Assembly (NCBI RefSeq): GCF_002632585.1
Contig: NZ_NIBV01000002.1
Location: forward strand, 1,038,613-1,102,612
Source: Xenorhabdus szentirmaii DSM 16338
Lineage (GTDB): Bacteria > Pseudomonadota > Gammaproteobacteria > Enterobacterales > Enterobacteriaceae
Direction of reading: 5' to 3'
Length of the DNA stretch: 64,000 nt
Position 1 is the first letter of the stretch. Every line of letters starts with the position of its first letter. The notes under the pieces were generated by a model, which did no database searches, was not told the DNA's origin, and saw only the letters and a program-made list of their open reading frames with translations. Shown here piece by piece: positions 47,729 through 56,593 of the stretch. Both the position numbers and the translations under genes were made by a program.

Positions 47729-49195
47729 ATGTTACGTATTAAAAAAGAAGCATTAACTTTTGATGATGTTCTGTTGGTTCCTGCCCATTCTACAGTCCTG
47801 CCTAACACAGCGGATTTGTCTACTCACTTAACCTCTACTATTCGCCTGAACGTTCCTATGCTTTCAGCAGCCATGGATACCGTGACGGAATCTTCACTGG
47901 CAATCGCACTGGCTCAGGAAGGGGGCATTGGCTTCATCCATAAAAATATGTCAATTGAGCGTCAGGCTGAAGAAGTCAGTCGCGTGAAGAAACATGAAAG
48001 CGGTGTTGTGACTGATCCTGTTACTGTAACGCCACAAACAACGCTGCGTGAAGTTCATGAACTGACTGAACGCAATGGTTTTGCAGGTTATCCTGTTGTG
48101 ACAGAAGCGAATGAACTGGTTGGTATTATTACCGGTCGTGATGTGCGTTTCGTGACTGATTTGGATCAGCCTGTGACGGCGGTAATGACGCCGAAAGAGC
48201 GTCTGGTGACAGTAAAAGAAGGCGAATCCCGTGAAGTTGTCTTGCAGAAAATGCACGAACAACGTGTCGAGAAAGCGTTGGTGGTTGATGATGACTTCCA
48301 CTTGCTTGGCATGATTACGGTGAAAGATTTCCAGAAAGCAGAGCGTAAACCAAACGCGTGTAAAGATGAGCAGGGTCGTCTGCGTGTTGGTGCTGCGGTT
48401 GGCGCCGGCGCAGGCAACGAAGAACGTGTCGATGCATTGGTCGCTGCGGGCGTGGATGTACTGCTGATAGACTCTTCCCATGGTCACTCTGAAGGTGTTT
48501 TGCAGCGCATTCGTGAAACCCGCGCCAAATATCCTGATCTGCAAATCATTGGTGGTAACGTCGCCACTGGCGAAGGTGCTAAAGCGTTGGTCGCCGCAGG
48601 TGTGAACGCAGTAAAAGTGGGTATCGGCCCTGGCTCCATTTGTACAACCCGTATCGTAACGGGTGTGGGTGTTCCTCAAATCACGGCTATCGCAGATGCG
48701 GTTGAAGCACTGGAAGGTACTGGCATTCCGGTTATCGCTGACGGCGGTATTCGTTTCTCCGGTGACATCGCCAAAGCGATTGCTGCGGGTGCGGCATGTG
48801 TCATGGTCGGTTCAATGCTGGCGGGTACCGAAGAATCTCCGGGAGAAATCGAGCTGTATCAAGGCCGTTCGTTCAAATCTTACCGTGGAATGGGTTCTCT
48901 GGGGGCGATGTCCAAAGGCTCTTCTGACCGTTATTTCCAGACTGATAATGCGGCTGACAAACTGGTTCCTGAAGGTATCGAAGGTCGCGTGGCTTATAAA
49001 GGCTTGCTGAAAAGCATCGTTCACCAACAAATGGGTGGCCTGCGTTCCTGCATGGGTCTGACCGGTTGTGCAACCATTGACGAACTGAGAACTAAAGCAG
49101 AATTTGTTCGCATCAGTGGCGCGGGTATTCAGGAAAGCCACGTTCATGACGTGACGATTACCAAAGAATCACCAAACTACCGTTTAGGTCTGTAA
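47729..49195 (+). CDS. guaB: Inosine-5'-monophosphate dehydrogenase
   Basis: A 488-aa enzyme oxidising IMP to XMP with NAD. TIM barrel split by two CBS domains (about 93-205; ITGRDVRF and [11 protein letters not shown] regions). The catalytic Cys loop [17 protein letters not shown] and the [10 protein letters not shown] and GGLRSCMG blocks are intact. ATG 47729 gives the standard length with [19 protein letters not shown]; a 23-codon upstream extension overlaps the promoter and is rejected. First gene of guaBA. Confidence 0.98.
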   Translation: MLRIKKEALTFDDVLLVPAHSTVLPNTADLSTHLTSTIRLNVPMLSAAMDTVTESSLAIALAQEGGIGFIHKNMSIERQAEEVSRVKKHESGVVTDPVTVTPQTTLREVHELTERNGFAGYPVVTEANELVGIITGRDVRFVTDLDQPVTAVMTPKERLVTVKEGESREVVLQKMHEQRVEKALVVDDDFHLLGMITVKDFQKAERKPNACKDEQGRLRVGAAVGAGAGNEERVDALVAAGVDVLLIDSSHGHSEGVLQRIRETRAKYPDLQIIGGNVATGEGAKALVAAGVNAVKVGIGPGSICTTRIVTGVGVPQITAIADAVEALEGTGIPVIADGGIRFSGDIAKAIAAGAACVMVGSMLAGTEESPGEIELYQGRSFKSYRGMGSLGAMSKGSSDRYFQTDNAADKLVPEGIEGRVAYKGLLKSIVHQQMGGLRSCMGLTGCATIDELRTKAEFVRISGAGIQESHVHDVTITKESPNYRLGL

Positions 49196-49204
49196 TTTAT
49201 TTAA

Positions 49205-49235
49205 AGTGGCCCGCAATCGGGCCACTGATTTTTTT
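49205..49235 (+). terminator. Terminator-type hairpin between guaB and guaA
   Basis: AGTGGCCCG (49205-49213), loop CAAT, CGGGCCACT (49218-49226), then GATTTTTTT. Strong and intact despite lying inside the guaBA operon, so it likely lowers guaA expression relative to guaB or acts as an attenuator. Confidence 0.88.
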
Positions 49236-49273
49236 ATCTTTCAATTGCCACTTGTTTTGGGAATTCACCTCAA

Positions 49274-50851
49274 ATGACAACTAATATCCATAAGCATCGC
49301 GTTCTGATCCTTGATTTTGGCTCGCAATATACACAGCTTATTGCCCGCCGCATTCGTGAAATTGGTGTTTATTGTGAACTTTGGACATGGAATGTTACCG
49401 AAGAGCAAATCCGCGAATTCAATCCAAGCGGAATCATCCTTTCTGGCGGCCCGGAAAGTACCACGGAACACAACAGCCCCCGCGCTCCAGAATATGTCTT
49501 TAGCGCAGGTGTACCTGTGTTGGGGATCTGTTATGGCATGCAAACCATGTCCATGCAATTGGGTGGTCGGGTTTCCAATTCTGACGAACGTGAATTTGGT
49601 TATGCTCAGGTTGAGATCAAAAATAACTGTGAGTTATTCCGTGATATTCAAGATGCCCTGAGTGAAGACGGCAAACCTTTGCTGGATGTATGGATGAGTC
49701 ATGGCGATAAAGTTACCGCTATTCCCGATGATTTCACCACAGTAGCCAGCACCGACACTTGTCCGTTTGCCATTATGGCAAATGACGAAAAACGTTTTTA
49801 TGGTGTGCAATTCCATCCGGAAGTGACTCATACCCATCAAGGCTTGAATATCCTGAAACGCTTTGTGCTGGATATCTGTCAGTGTGAAGCACTGTGGACA
49901 CCCGCTTCTATTATTGACGATATCGTAGAACGTCTGCGTGCGCAGATTGGCGATGATCAAGTGATTCTGGCGCTGTCCGGTGGTGTGGATTCCTCTGTTA
50001 CGGCATTGCTGTTGAATCGTGCGATTGGCAAGCGTCTGACCTGTGTCTTCGTTGACAACGGCTTGTTGCGTTTGAACGAAGCGGATCAGGTCATGGAGAT
50101 GTTTGCAGGTAAATTTGACCTGAACATTATCCATGTTAAAGCTGAAGATCGCTTCCTGTCTGTGTTGGCTGGCATTGATGAACCAGAAGCCAAGCGTAAA
50201 ACCATCGGCCACGTCTTTATTGACGTATTTGATGAAGAAGCTTCGAAACAAACTCAGGTCAAGTGGCTGGCACAGGGTACAATTTATCCGGATGTGATCG
50301 AATCTGCGGCATCTGCAACAGGTAACGCACATGTCATCAAATCTCACCACAACGTAGGTGGCCTGCCAGAAGATATGAAACTGGGTCTGGTTGAACCGCT
50401 GAAAGAGCTGTTCAAAGACGAAGTTCGCCGAATTGGTCTGGAGCTGGGACTGCCTTATGAGATGTTGTACCGCCACCCATTCCCGGGTCCGGGCCTTGGT
50501 GTTCGCGTATTGGGCGAAGTGAAGAAAGAGTATTGTGACCTGCTGCGTCGTGCTGATGCTATCTTCATTGAAGAACTGCATAAAGCGGATCTGTACCACA
50601 AAGTCAGCCAGGCATTCACCGTATTCCTGCCGGTTCGTTCAGTCGGCGTTATGGGCGATGGCCGTAAATACGACTGGGTTGTTTCCCTGCGTGCGGTAGA
50701 AACCATTGACTTTATGACCGCTCATTGGGCGCATCTGCCATATGATTTCCTGGGTCGTGTATCGAACAGGATCATCAATGAAGTTGATGGTATCTCGCGG
50801 GTAGTTTATGACATCAGCGGCAAGCCACCAGCAACCATTGAGTGGGAATGA
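49274..50851 (+). CDS. guaA: GMP synthase (glutamine-hydrolysing)
   Basis: A 525-aa enzyme converting XMP to GMP. N-terminal class-I glutamine amidotransferase (about 8-200; catalytic Cys in GICYGMQ, His/Glu in FHPEVTHT), ATP pyrophosphatase with P-loop [10 protein letters not shown] (near 235) and the C-terminal XMP-binding dimer domain ending PPATIEWE. Its 3' end is the integration site of the island that follows; the coding end is intact. Confidence 0.98.
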   Translation: MTTNIHKHRVLILDFGSQYTQLIARRIREIGVYCELWTWNVTEEQIREFNPSGIILSGGPESTTEHNSPRAPEYVFSAGVPVLGICYGMQTMSMQLGGRVSNSDEREFGYAQVEIKNNCELFRDIQDALSEDGKPLLDVWMSHGDKVTAIPDDFTTVASTDTCPFAIMANDEKRFYGVQFHPEVTHTHQGLNILKRFVLDICQCEALWTPASIIDDIVERLRAQIGDDQVILALSGGVDSSVTALLLNRAIGKRLTCVFVDNGLLRLNEADQVMEMFAGKFDLNIIHVKAEDRFLSVLAGIDEPEAKRKTIGHVFIDVFDEEASKQTQVKWLAQGTIYPDVIESAASATGNAHVIKSHHNVGGLPEDMKLGLVEPLKELFKDEVRRIGLELGLPYEMLYRHPFPGPGLGVRVLGEVKKEYCDLLRRADAIFIEELHKADLYHKVSQAFTVFLPVRSVGVMGDGRKYDWVVSLRAVETIDFMTAHWAHLPYDFLGRVSNRIINEVDGISRVVYDISGKPPATIEWE

Positions 50852-51007
50852 CCTAAAACCTTCCCAAGCCTCACCAAATCACCATGATTTTATAGTCAAG
50901 GCCCTGATTTCAGGGTCTTTTTATTTCCAAATCTCACCAAGCCTCACCATACCAGCATGACATTTTTGACGGTATCAGATTAATAAAAGGATGCCGTTAT
51001 GCTGACA
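50834..51007. repeat. Left attachment region (guaA 3' end plus island-proximal leader)
   Basis: The last codons of guaA and about 150 bp after it, up to ATGCTGACAG at 50999-51008, recur at 57440-57590 with scattered substitutions and two small deletions. Shared blocks include ACCATTGAGTGG, CCTTCCCAA, CTCACCAAGC and GACATTTTTGACGGTATCAG. This marks site-specific insertion at guaA by a P4-type integrase. Confidence 0.85.
50899..50919 (+). terminator. Rho-independent terminator of guaBA
   Basis: GGCCCTGA (50900-50907), TTT loop, CAGGGTC then TTTTT. Followed by island sequence. Confidence 0.8.
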
Positions 51008-51228
51008 GTATTACGCTGGCAGAAGCGAGAAAAATGTTAATTGAAGCAAAAAAATGATTTCTGGTGGCCATTCTCCATCCGCAAAAAAAAGAACTGATAA
51101 AAAATTATAAGATAAATCAAACACATTTTCAGTTTATGCCAAGCTTTATTTTGATAGTGCTGAGTTTGCTGACAGTACAAGAAAGATGAAACTGTCGGTA
51201 TTGGAGAGAGAAATCCTGATGGTATTAG
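50999..51228 (+). pseudogene. P4-type tyrosine integrase, 5' fragment (decayed)
   Basis: ATGCTGACA (50999) is the usual MLTD-type integrase start, with AAAGGA nine bases upstream. The next ~70 codons are deleted, and the frame re-enters at SITLAEARKMLIEAKK (the conserved helix of the N-terminal DNA-binding domain). It then breaks at A-runs and stops (SGGHSPSAKKK) and continues as TFSVYAKLYFDSAEF...RKMKLSVLEREILMVL up to the IS. The protein continues as GRYLMTEINTVMVRDL right after the IS, so the IS split this gene. Confidence 0.8.
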
Positions 51229-52624
51229 TACTACAGCCGTACGCCCCATTGTGGCATGATAGCCCTGACATTTTTTTCCTGAAAATACGGGGAGGTGTTC
51301 AATGCACTCACCGACCAATGCCTGGGAACAGGCACTTCTCTCACTCTATACCCGTCTGGCTCCCTTGTTTCACCATCCCGGCCCACAACAACGCAGCCTC
51401 GCTTATCTCCGGGGGCTGCTCAGTGACGTTGAACGTAAAAATGGCTGGCAACTGGCGGAATGGATAGGCGAACGCACGCCTGATGGCGTTCAGCATCTGC
51501 TGGAGCGAGCTCATTGGGATGTCGACGTCGCCCGCGATATTCTGCGGGATTATGTGACAGAACATCTGGGCGATGAACAGGGTGTACTTATTGTGGATGA
51601 AACGGGTTTTATCAAAAAAGGCACGCATTCTGCCGGGGTTCAGCGTCAATACAGTGGCACCGCCGGGCGCGTCGAAAACAGCCAGATAGGCGTCTTTCTC
51701 TGTTATGCCGGTCAGGGCGGTCATGCCTTTATTGACCGGGCGTTATACCTGCCCAAACCCTGAACGGATGACCGGCCTCGCTGTGAAGCCGCGGGTATTC
51801 CTGACCCGATCACCTTTGCCACTAAACCGCAACTCGCCCGGCAGATGCTGGAACGCGCATTAGAGGCCGGTGTGCCCTGTCGCTGGGTGACGGCAGATGC
51901 CGTTTATGGTCAGGATCGTCGCCTGCGCTGTTGGCTGGAGTCCCGATATCAACCCTTTGTACTGGCGATCCCCAAGAATGAACCGTTGTGGTGGCAAGGG
52001 CCGGCCTATCGCAGAGCGGACCACATTGTGGACAGCCTGACGCTTCCACAATGGGAACCACATTCTGCGGGGCGGGGAGCGAAAGGCGAACGTCAGTATG
52101 ACTGGGTTTTGGTGCCACTCTGGCGCTTACAACGGAGTGAGAAAGACCGGGAATATGGCCATTATTTGCTGGTCCGGCGCCGCCGGGATGAAAAACAGGA
52201 ACGGGCTTACTAGGTTGTGTATGCGCGCCGAGAACAGGCTGATCTGAAAACCCTGGCTCAGGTGGCAGGCTATCGCTGGAAAATGGAATGTGGTTTTGAA
52301 GAAACGAAGGGAGAATGCGGTCTGGATCATTATGAAGTGCGGCAATGGCATAGCGGGTATCGGCACATTACCTTATCGCTACTGGCCCATGCGGTTCTGG
52401 CGGTCTTACGGAGACGGGAGAAAAAAAACGCCGACGGGGCTGATAGCCCTCAGTGTGGCGGAACTGCGTAACCTGTTGTCAAAATTGATGGAAAAGGCCG
52501 GAGAGACCGTCGAACAGGTTTTACATTGGTCATCTTGGCGACGACGACACCAATACTGTGCACAACAATGTCATTATCGCCGCAGGGATAACCTTATGAT
52601 TACAGAGCAGTTACGGCTGTAGTA
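51229..52624 (+). mobile_element. IS701-family insertion sequence
   Basis: 1396 bp. Perfect 13-bp terminal inverted repeats TACTACAGCCGTA (51229-51241) and TACGGCTGTAGTA (52612-52624). Flanking 4-bp duplications TTAG (51225-51228) and CTAG (52625-52628) fit the YTAR target preference of IS701 elements; one base has diverged. Removing the IS and one copy restores a continuous integrase reading (VL|GRYLM). Confidence 0.9.
51302..52622 (+). pseudogene. IS701-family transposase with two stops and a frameshift
   Basis: The reading starts [19 protein letters not shown] and carries [18 protein letters not shown] (first catalytic Asp), VTADAVYGQDRRL (second Asp) and WKMECGFEETKGECGLDHYE (Glu), so the DDE transposase is recognisable. 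TGA at 51761-51763 and TAG at 52211-52213 interrupt it. The A8 run at 52421-52428 shifts the frame, since the conserved TGLIALSVAELRNLL tail is in another phase. The element is therefore unable to move by itself. About 440 aa when reconstructed. Confidence 0.88.
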
Positions 52625-53364
52625 CTAGGACGGTATTTAATGACTGAAATAAATACCGTCATGGTCAGGGATTTATGTGAAAAAATAAAAGAGAGAGGAA
52701 CTAGAGCTATAGCATTGCAGGCAAGAGAGATAATACAGTCGGTTTATAATTTTGCTATAGCGAGAGGGGAAACTTTTCAAAATCCAGCGGCAAATATTCG
52801 AGCATCAACAATTGCCACCTTTAAAGAACGAACTCGCACATTGACACAAAAAGAGATAGGCATATTTCTCAACGAATTGGATGAGATAGGAGCAATGCAA
52901 AGTGTTAAGGCCGCTGTGTGTTTGGTCTTTTTAACATTGGTTAGAAAAAGTGAGCGAATCGAAGCTAAGTGGGACGAGATTGATTTTTCCGGTGGAATAT
53001 GGGGAAGAATGAAAGCCAGATGCCCTCATAATGTGTATCTATCACAGCAAGCCCTAGACCTATTTATCGCATTAAAAACATATCAGAGTTTGTTTTGCCA
53101 CTTCGCTACGAATTGCGGCGTCATATGTCTAATGCAACACTGAATAATGTAATAGACACAACTGTAAAACATATCAATAAAAAAGGGCATGAATTCGAAC
53201 GCTTCACCGTTCATGACATCAGACGCACAGGTTCAACATTATTGCATGAACTAGGATTTAACACAGATTGGATTGAAAAATGTCTAGCTCATGAACAGAA
53301 TGGGGTGAGGTCGGTATATAACAAAGCTGAGTATGCGGTACAGCGAGCGGATATGTTACAGTAA
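52625..53364 (+). pseudogene. P4-type tyrosine integrase, 3' fragment (frameshifted)
   Basis: Continues the integrase after the IS: GRYLMTEINTVMVRDLCEK, AREIIQSVYNFAIARGE, then the catalytic part: Arg in LVRKSERIEAKWDEID, His-x-x-Arg in HDIRRTGSTLLHELG, His in CLAHEQNGVRSVYNKAEY and the Tyr within it. A frameshift near 53086-53092 separates the KTY end of the first segment from SEFVLPLRYELRRHMSNATL in the second. With the N-terminal deletion, the IS and this shift, the integrase is non-functional. Confidence 0.88.
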
Positions 53365-53368
53365 TGGG

Positions 53369-53629
53369 CTAACATGCTTGATTCTTGAAAGGAAGCATAC
53401 CGTCTCTAAGCATATTGTAGGTGGATTGTGTGGATGGTTGCAGATTGTGCTCTCTGGCTTGATCTCTTACTGCTTTCATCCACTTTTCTACTTCCTCTGC
53501 ATCCCAGACGACTTTTTGAGATACTAAAGGAAATCGAGTTGGGAAAAGACCAGCCTTTTCTAACCGATCAACTTGTGTCATTGATAATTTTGTTTTCGAA
53601 ACTAATTCTTTTTTATCCAGAAAATTCAT
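53369..53629 (-). CDS. alpA: AlpA-family regulator / excisionase
   Basis: An 86-aa winged-helix protein of the AlpA family: FLDKKELVSKTKLSMTQVDR (helix-turn-helix) and GLFPTRFPLVSQKVVWDAEE..WM. In CP4-57-type elements AlpA activates the integrase and promotes excision. AGGAG lies eight bases upstream of the ATG. It is the last gene of a four-gene minus operon (53369-54096) and converges on the dead integrase, as usual in P4-like islands. Confidence 0.88.
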   Translation of the reverse strand: MNFLDKKELVSKTKLSMTQVDRLEKAGLFPTRFPLVSQKVVWDAEEVEKWMKAVRDQAREHNLQPSTQSTYNMLRDGMLPFKNQAC

Positions 53630-53631
53630 TT

Positions 53632-53772
53632 TTATTTACTCCTGTATTTATTATTCAACCTTCTAAGAAACAACCTAACCCTCATTCGAATCAACTTGCA
53701 GCGATTCGATTGATATTGGCGCAAATAAAAATACGTCTCACACTCTTCACATGCATTCTCGTAGTAATACAT
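53632..53772 (-). CDS. Small Cys- and Tyr-rich ORF in the alpA operon
   Basis: 46 aa: starts MYYYENACEECETYFYLRQ, ending in a very basic RMRVRLFLRRLNNKYRSK tail. The CxxC pair suggests metal or nucleic-acid binding but no family is recognised. Its stop lies two bases before the alpA ATG and an AAGGAG lies upstream (somewhat far, 14 bases). The tight packing argues that it is a real gene. Confidence 0.5.
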   Translation of the reverse strand: MYYYENACEECETYFYLRQYQSNRCKLIRMRVRLFLRRLNNKYRSK

Positions 53773-53783
53773 TTCTTCAAAGT

Positions 53784-53915
53784 TCAGCTCCTTATTTCAG
53801 ACTGGCGAATATGTTCTTCTAAACGGTGATGAGTGACCAGATCGCCACATTCCAAATAATGGCACATCTTGGAACTCAACCGGCTGCCTCTGGGCAAGAT
53901 AATGATATTTTCCAT
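53784..53915 (-). CDS. Small hypothetical island protein
   Basis: 43 aa beginning MENIIILPRGSRLSSKM and including CHYLECGDLVTHHRLEEHI. GAGG lies eight bases before the ATG, a good signal. It lies between the 55-aa ORF (stop 13 bases upstream) and the 46-aa ORF (start 11 bases downstream). No recognised family; the Cys/His pattern is only suggestive. Confidence 0.55.
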   Translation of the reverse strand: MENIIILPRGSRLSSKMCHYLECGDLVTHHRLEEHIRQSEIRS

Positions 53916-53928
53916 TTGGCTATCCTCA

Positions 53929-54096
53929 TTAGTAAGTTTTGGGCGCGGTTAATGCACGATGACGCTGTTTGAAATTTGCACCTATACAAGTGAGGATCAC
54001 AAATTTCTCAGCGACTCTGTGTCTATCCTTAGACTCTGCTAACCACGCCCCAAAAATCACTTTGGGAAGGGATTCTCCACACGGCGGAGCATTCAT
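53929..54096 (-). CDS. Small ORF (Icd/Ash-like position), first gene of alpA operon
   Basis: 55 aa starting MNAPPCGESLPKVIFGAWL and ending KQRHRALTAPKTY. The start codon lies inside a 33-bp segment that is repeated inverted at 56594-56626, where it opens a 14-codon peptide MNAPPVWRVPIVVG. In P4-like and P1-like elements such ORFs sit beside antisense immunity RNAs. An internal long-range inverted repeat (TTTTGGGCGCGGTTA, 53937-53951; TAACCACGCCCCAAAA, 54040-54055) could fold its mRNA. Function unknown. Confidence 0.5.
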   Translation of the reverse strand: MNAPPCGESLPKVIFGAWLAESKDRHRVAEKFVILTCIGANFKQRHRALTAPKTY

Positions 54097-54099
54097 TGT

Positions 54100-54238
54100 A
54101 AGTATTGCTTGAACTTCTATGGCTTATCGAATCATCCAGTTCTTCTTATGCCACAGGTGGCTGCTTCGTGGGCGTCCTGCCTGTTTGATGAATAGAATAC
54201 ACAAGCAATACTTTATAAAAACAATAAATACTTGCTTT
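54100..54238. promoter_or_regulatory. Operator-like repeats upstream of the alpA operon
   Basis: Three related sites: AAGTATTGCTTG (54101-54112), ACAAGCAATACTTT (54201-54214) and AAATACTTGCTTTT (54227-54240). The last two are about 24 bp apart centre to centre. Similar sites occur at the cI-cro control region (56298-56334), so the island repressor probably acts at both. Confidence 0.5.
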
Positions 54239-54395
54239 TTGGGGTGAGGGATACTTGCGAAAATTTATATTCACTTGTTTTTAAAATGGATTTATTTTTT
54301 CCAATAGCGTGATTTGTGACTAGATAGGCATTTTAGATGAGAGGTAGTAAGAAGAGAAAAGGGGAAAAGCCACCACTAAGCGGTGGCTAATAAGG

Positions 54396-55547
54396 TTATT
54401 GTGCTTTTTTTCTAAAATTATCGTCATTTCTAACAAATTCAAATGCATCAAGAATAATACCTGTAATTCTTAATATATCTTCTGGGGCTTCGATAAAGAT
54501 CCTTGAGTTATTAGCGGACAACCCTGCTCTATTAACTTCATTGCTTAAGATGTCAGTTAACTCAATAGGTATCTGAATATAGGGTTTATTTTTTTTGTCA
54601 AAATACCTTATTATCCATCTATTTGATTTTCCTTGGTAAAGGATACCAAAATAGGATTCTGTATCCTTGTATTGCAAATCAACAGAATCACCAACTATTG
54701 ATTTTGCTTTTTCATATAGAGTTAGTTCGTTCTTAGTGGTAACGATATTGGGGTTGTCTGGATCTACTATCTCTTCGAATTCTTTCGGAGTATTTTTAGG
54801 TTCTATCTCATCGGGAGTGCCATCAATCGGTGCATGTTTATTCGAAAGACCAGAAACCACCATTGCGCTAACAGACTTCTCAACAGCCTGCTTTACTAAT
54901 GGCGTGATTGATTCAATAAATCGCTGATTTAGTTGGCGTTCAACATTAGATCTGCTAGCTACATATCTTACAAACTCACTATCAACATCCCTCAAACTGG
55001 TACTGATAGTTTTGGTAAAAGCAGATAGATAAACGCTCTCTTCTGCTAGGGTTCTTAGTGCTTCTGGTTTGAATTTGTCGTGCCTAAATCGATAAAGCTG
55101 CCCTACATCTGCGTCACTAACTTCATCCATTTTGATGCGAAGGAATGGAGTGGGGTCCATGACGTTTTTTTGCTTCAGGTCGGTAAAAAAACGCCACTCG
55201 ATTCCATTTGTAATTGCCGAAATAGTTACTTCTGGAGTGGAATTAAAATATCTAGATAATTGAGGACAATGGTTATCCAGTTTTTCGCTGTATCCTTTTG
55301 CCTCTATAAACATGACTGGAACACCTTGGCAAAACAAAGCATAATCAACACGCTCATTTGCTTTTACTCCGGGGAAATCTGCTCCGTACTCAGCTTTAAC
55401 CTTTTGAGGGTCATATGGGCTAAACCCAAGAATATCTAAAAAAGGCAATATTAATGCCTGCTTAGTTGTTTCTTCGGTGGTGCAGTGTTGTCCGACATTA
55501 TTAACGTGATCAACATGATGTTTTATTTTTATCTTAAAATTTTCCAT
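54396..55547 (-). CDS. PD-(D/E)XK / HsdR N-terminal-type protein
   Basis: A 383-aa protein. The first 180 residues resemble the HSDR_N domain: TEETTKQALILPFLDILGF, then the nuclease motif VDYALFCQGVPVMFIEAKG with Asp68, Glu82 and Lys84, then TISAITNGIEWRFFTD. The C-terminal half (about 250-375) is predicted to be a separate alpha/beta domain of unknown role. No helicase, HsdM or HsdS is present, so it is not a full type I system. It lies 28 bp downstream of the cI-like repressor and would be expressed in the lysogen-like state, consistent with a prophage-carried defence or exclusion role (inference). Confidence 0.75.
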   Translation of the reverse strand: MENFKIKIKHHVDHVNNVGQHCTTEETTKQALILPFLDILGFSPYDPQKVKAEYGADFPGVKANERVDYALFCQGVPVMFIEAKGYSEKLDNHCPQLSRYFNSTPEVTISAITNGIEWRFFTDLKQKNVMDPTPFLRIKMDEVSDADVGQLYRFRHDKFKPEALRTLAEESVYLSAFTKTISTSLRDVDSEFVRYVASRSNVERQLNQRFIESITPLVKQAVEKSVSAMVVSGLSNKHAPIDGTPDEIEPKNTPKEFEEIVDPDNPNIVTTKNELTLYEKAKSIVGDSVDLQYKDTESYFGILYQGKSNRWIIRYFDKKNKPYIQIPIELTDILSNEVNRAGLSANNSRIFIEAPEDILRITGIILDAFEFVRNDDNFRKKAQ

Positions 55548-55575
55548 TCCTTAACCTTAGTAATTTAAAATAACC

Positions 55576-56286
55576 TTAGTAATCTAAAACGGAATACCAG
55601 AACATTCTCCCGATAATGTTTACTTGATCCTCATCCGCAATCTCATCTTCGTATTCATTACGGTTGTAGCTTCTGATAAGTAATTTTCCTTTTGGGCGTC
55701 GATAAAGACATTTAAGACGCTTTAATCCTTCTTGTTCAATTGCATATACTTTTCCATCGATAATTTTTTTATTAGAAACGTCTATTGCTATCGCTGTACC
55801 ACTTGGAATAATCGGCTCCATGCTATCGCCTTTTGCAGGAAAGCAGAGAATTGTAGAACCGTCAGTTGATGCACCGATCCTTCTTAAGGTTGCTTTAGAA
55901 AATCTCAATTTAAAGCCATTATAACCCACATTAATACATCTGCCATTACCACAGGTAAGTTCGATATCCTTCAGAAACGGGGCTTCCACTTCATCATTGT
56001 CTAATGGGGTTTTGCTGTCCCACGGAGAAATATTTGTCCATTCGTTCTTGGATGGAAGTTGTCCTGTATCTTTTTTAAGTGGCTTAATGGACTCGCCAAA
56101 CAAAAGCCAATTCACATCAGCATCAAGTATAGAGGCTAATGCTGTTAGTCTTGTTTTTCTTGGTTCTGTGCTTGATTCCCATTGCTGTACAGACTGCGGA
56201 GTAACACCAAGCATATCAGCCAATTCAGCTTGAGTTAGCTTTTTTGCAAGCCTAGCTTGCTTGATTCGTTCGTGCATAGTTTTCAT
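55576..56286 (-). CDS. CI/LexA-like phage repressor (XRE + S24 peptidase)
   Basis: 236 aa: N-terminal HTH (about 5-60, LTQAELADMLGVTPQSVQQWE) and C-terminal S24 domain with Ser155 (KGDSMEP) and Lys179 (IDGKVYAIEQ). A Cys112-Gly113 pair in the linker could be the self-cleavage site, as in P22 C2. Both Met1 (56286) and Met4 (56277) are possible; Met4 has better spacing to GAGG. Divergent from a frameshifted cro across about 105 bp of operator-like DNA. Expected to be RecA-responsive. Confidence 0.9.
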   Translation of the reverse strand: MKTMHERIKQARLAKKLTQAELADMLGVTPQSVQQWESSTEPRKTRLTALASILDADVNWLLFGESIKPLKKDTGQLPSKNEWTNISPWDSKTPLDNDEVEAPFLKDIELTCGNGRCINVGYNGFKLRFSKATLRRIGASTDGSTILCFPAKGDSMEPIIPSGTAIAIDVSNKKIIDGKVYAIEQEGLKRLKCLYRRPKGKLLIRSYNRNEYEDEIADEDQVNIIGRMFWYSVLDY

Positions 56287-56297
56287 ACCTCAAATAT

Positions 56298-56334
56298 ACA
56301 AGCAAGGCTTTTATTTTTATAGCAAGTAAAACTT
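56298..56334. promoter_or_regulatory. cI-cro operator region
   Basis: ACAAGCAAGGCTT (56299-56311) and TAGCAAGTAAAACTT (56320-56334), about 22 bp apart, resemble the sites at 54201-54240. They lie between the divergent cI and cro starts. Confidence 0.5.
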
Positions 56335-56392
56335 TTCTTTTAAAGCATCTCTTGTATTTTGTTTATTGTTGTTGGTAAAAAAGGAAAATCTT

Positions 56393-56581
56393 ATGAGCAT
56401 ACTGGATGTAACGATAGAAAAAAGCTGGAGGTGTACCAGAGTTAGCCAGAATGTTAAGTATTAAGGATCAAGCAATTCGCCAGTGGATAAAAAAAGGTAT
56501 ATCCCTCTTTCAAGGTATGCACAACTACTTGAAAAATTAGGAATCCCGCTGGATAATTTAATAAAAAGTAAAAACTCTTAA
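56393..56581 (+). pseudogene. Cro-like repressor, frameshifted
   Basis: The joined reading is MSILDVTIEKAGGVPELARM, LSIKDQAIRQWIKKG, then IPLSRYAQLLEKLGIPLDNL: a Cro/YdaS-type HTH of about 62 aa. The frame is broken at the A6 run near 56424-56429 (one extra A) and at a doubled AT near 56500. AAGGA precedes the ATG. The lytic arm of the switch is thus dead while cI is intact. Confidence 0.8.
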
Positions 56582-56593
56582 TCACCTTGCTCT

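Noticed and set aside
47951-48679. 242-aa minus-strand frame inside guaB
   Set aside because: Antisense shadow of GuaB.
49634-50599. 321-aa minus-strand frame inside guaA
   Set aside because: Antisense shadow of GuaA, low-complexity composition and no recognisable motif.
53428-53829. 133-aa plus-strand frame overlapping alpA and the 46-aa ORF
   Set aside because: The opposite-strand AlpA family match and tight operon spacing explain the region better.
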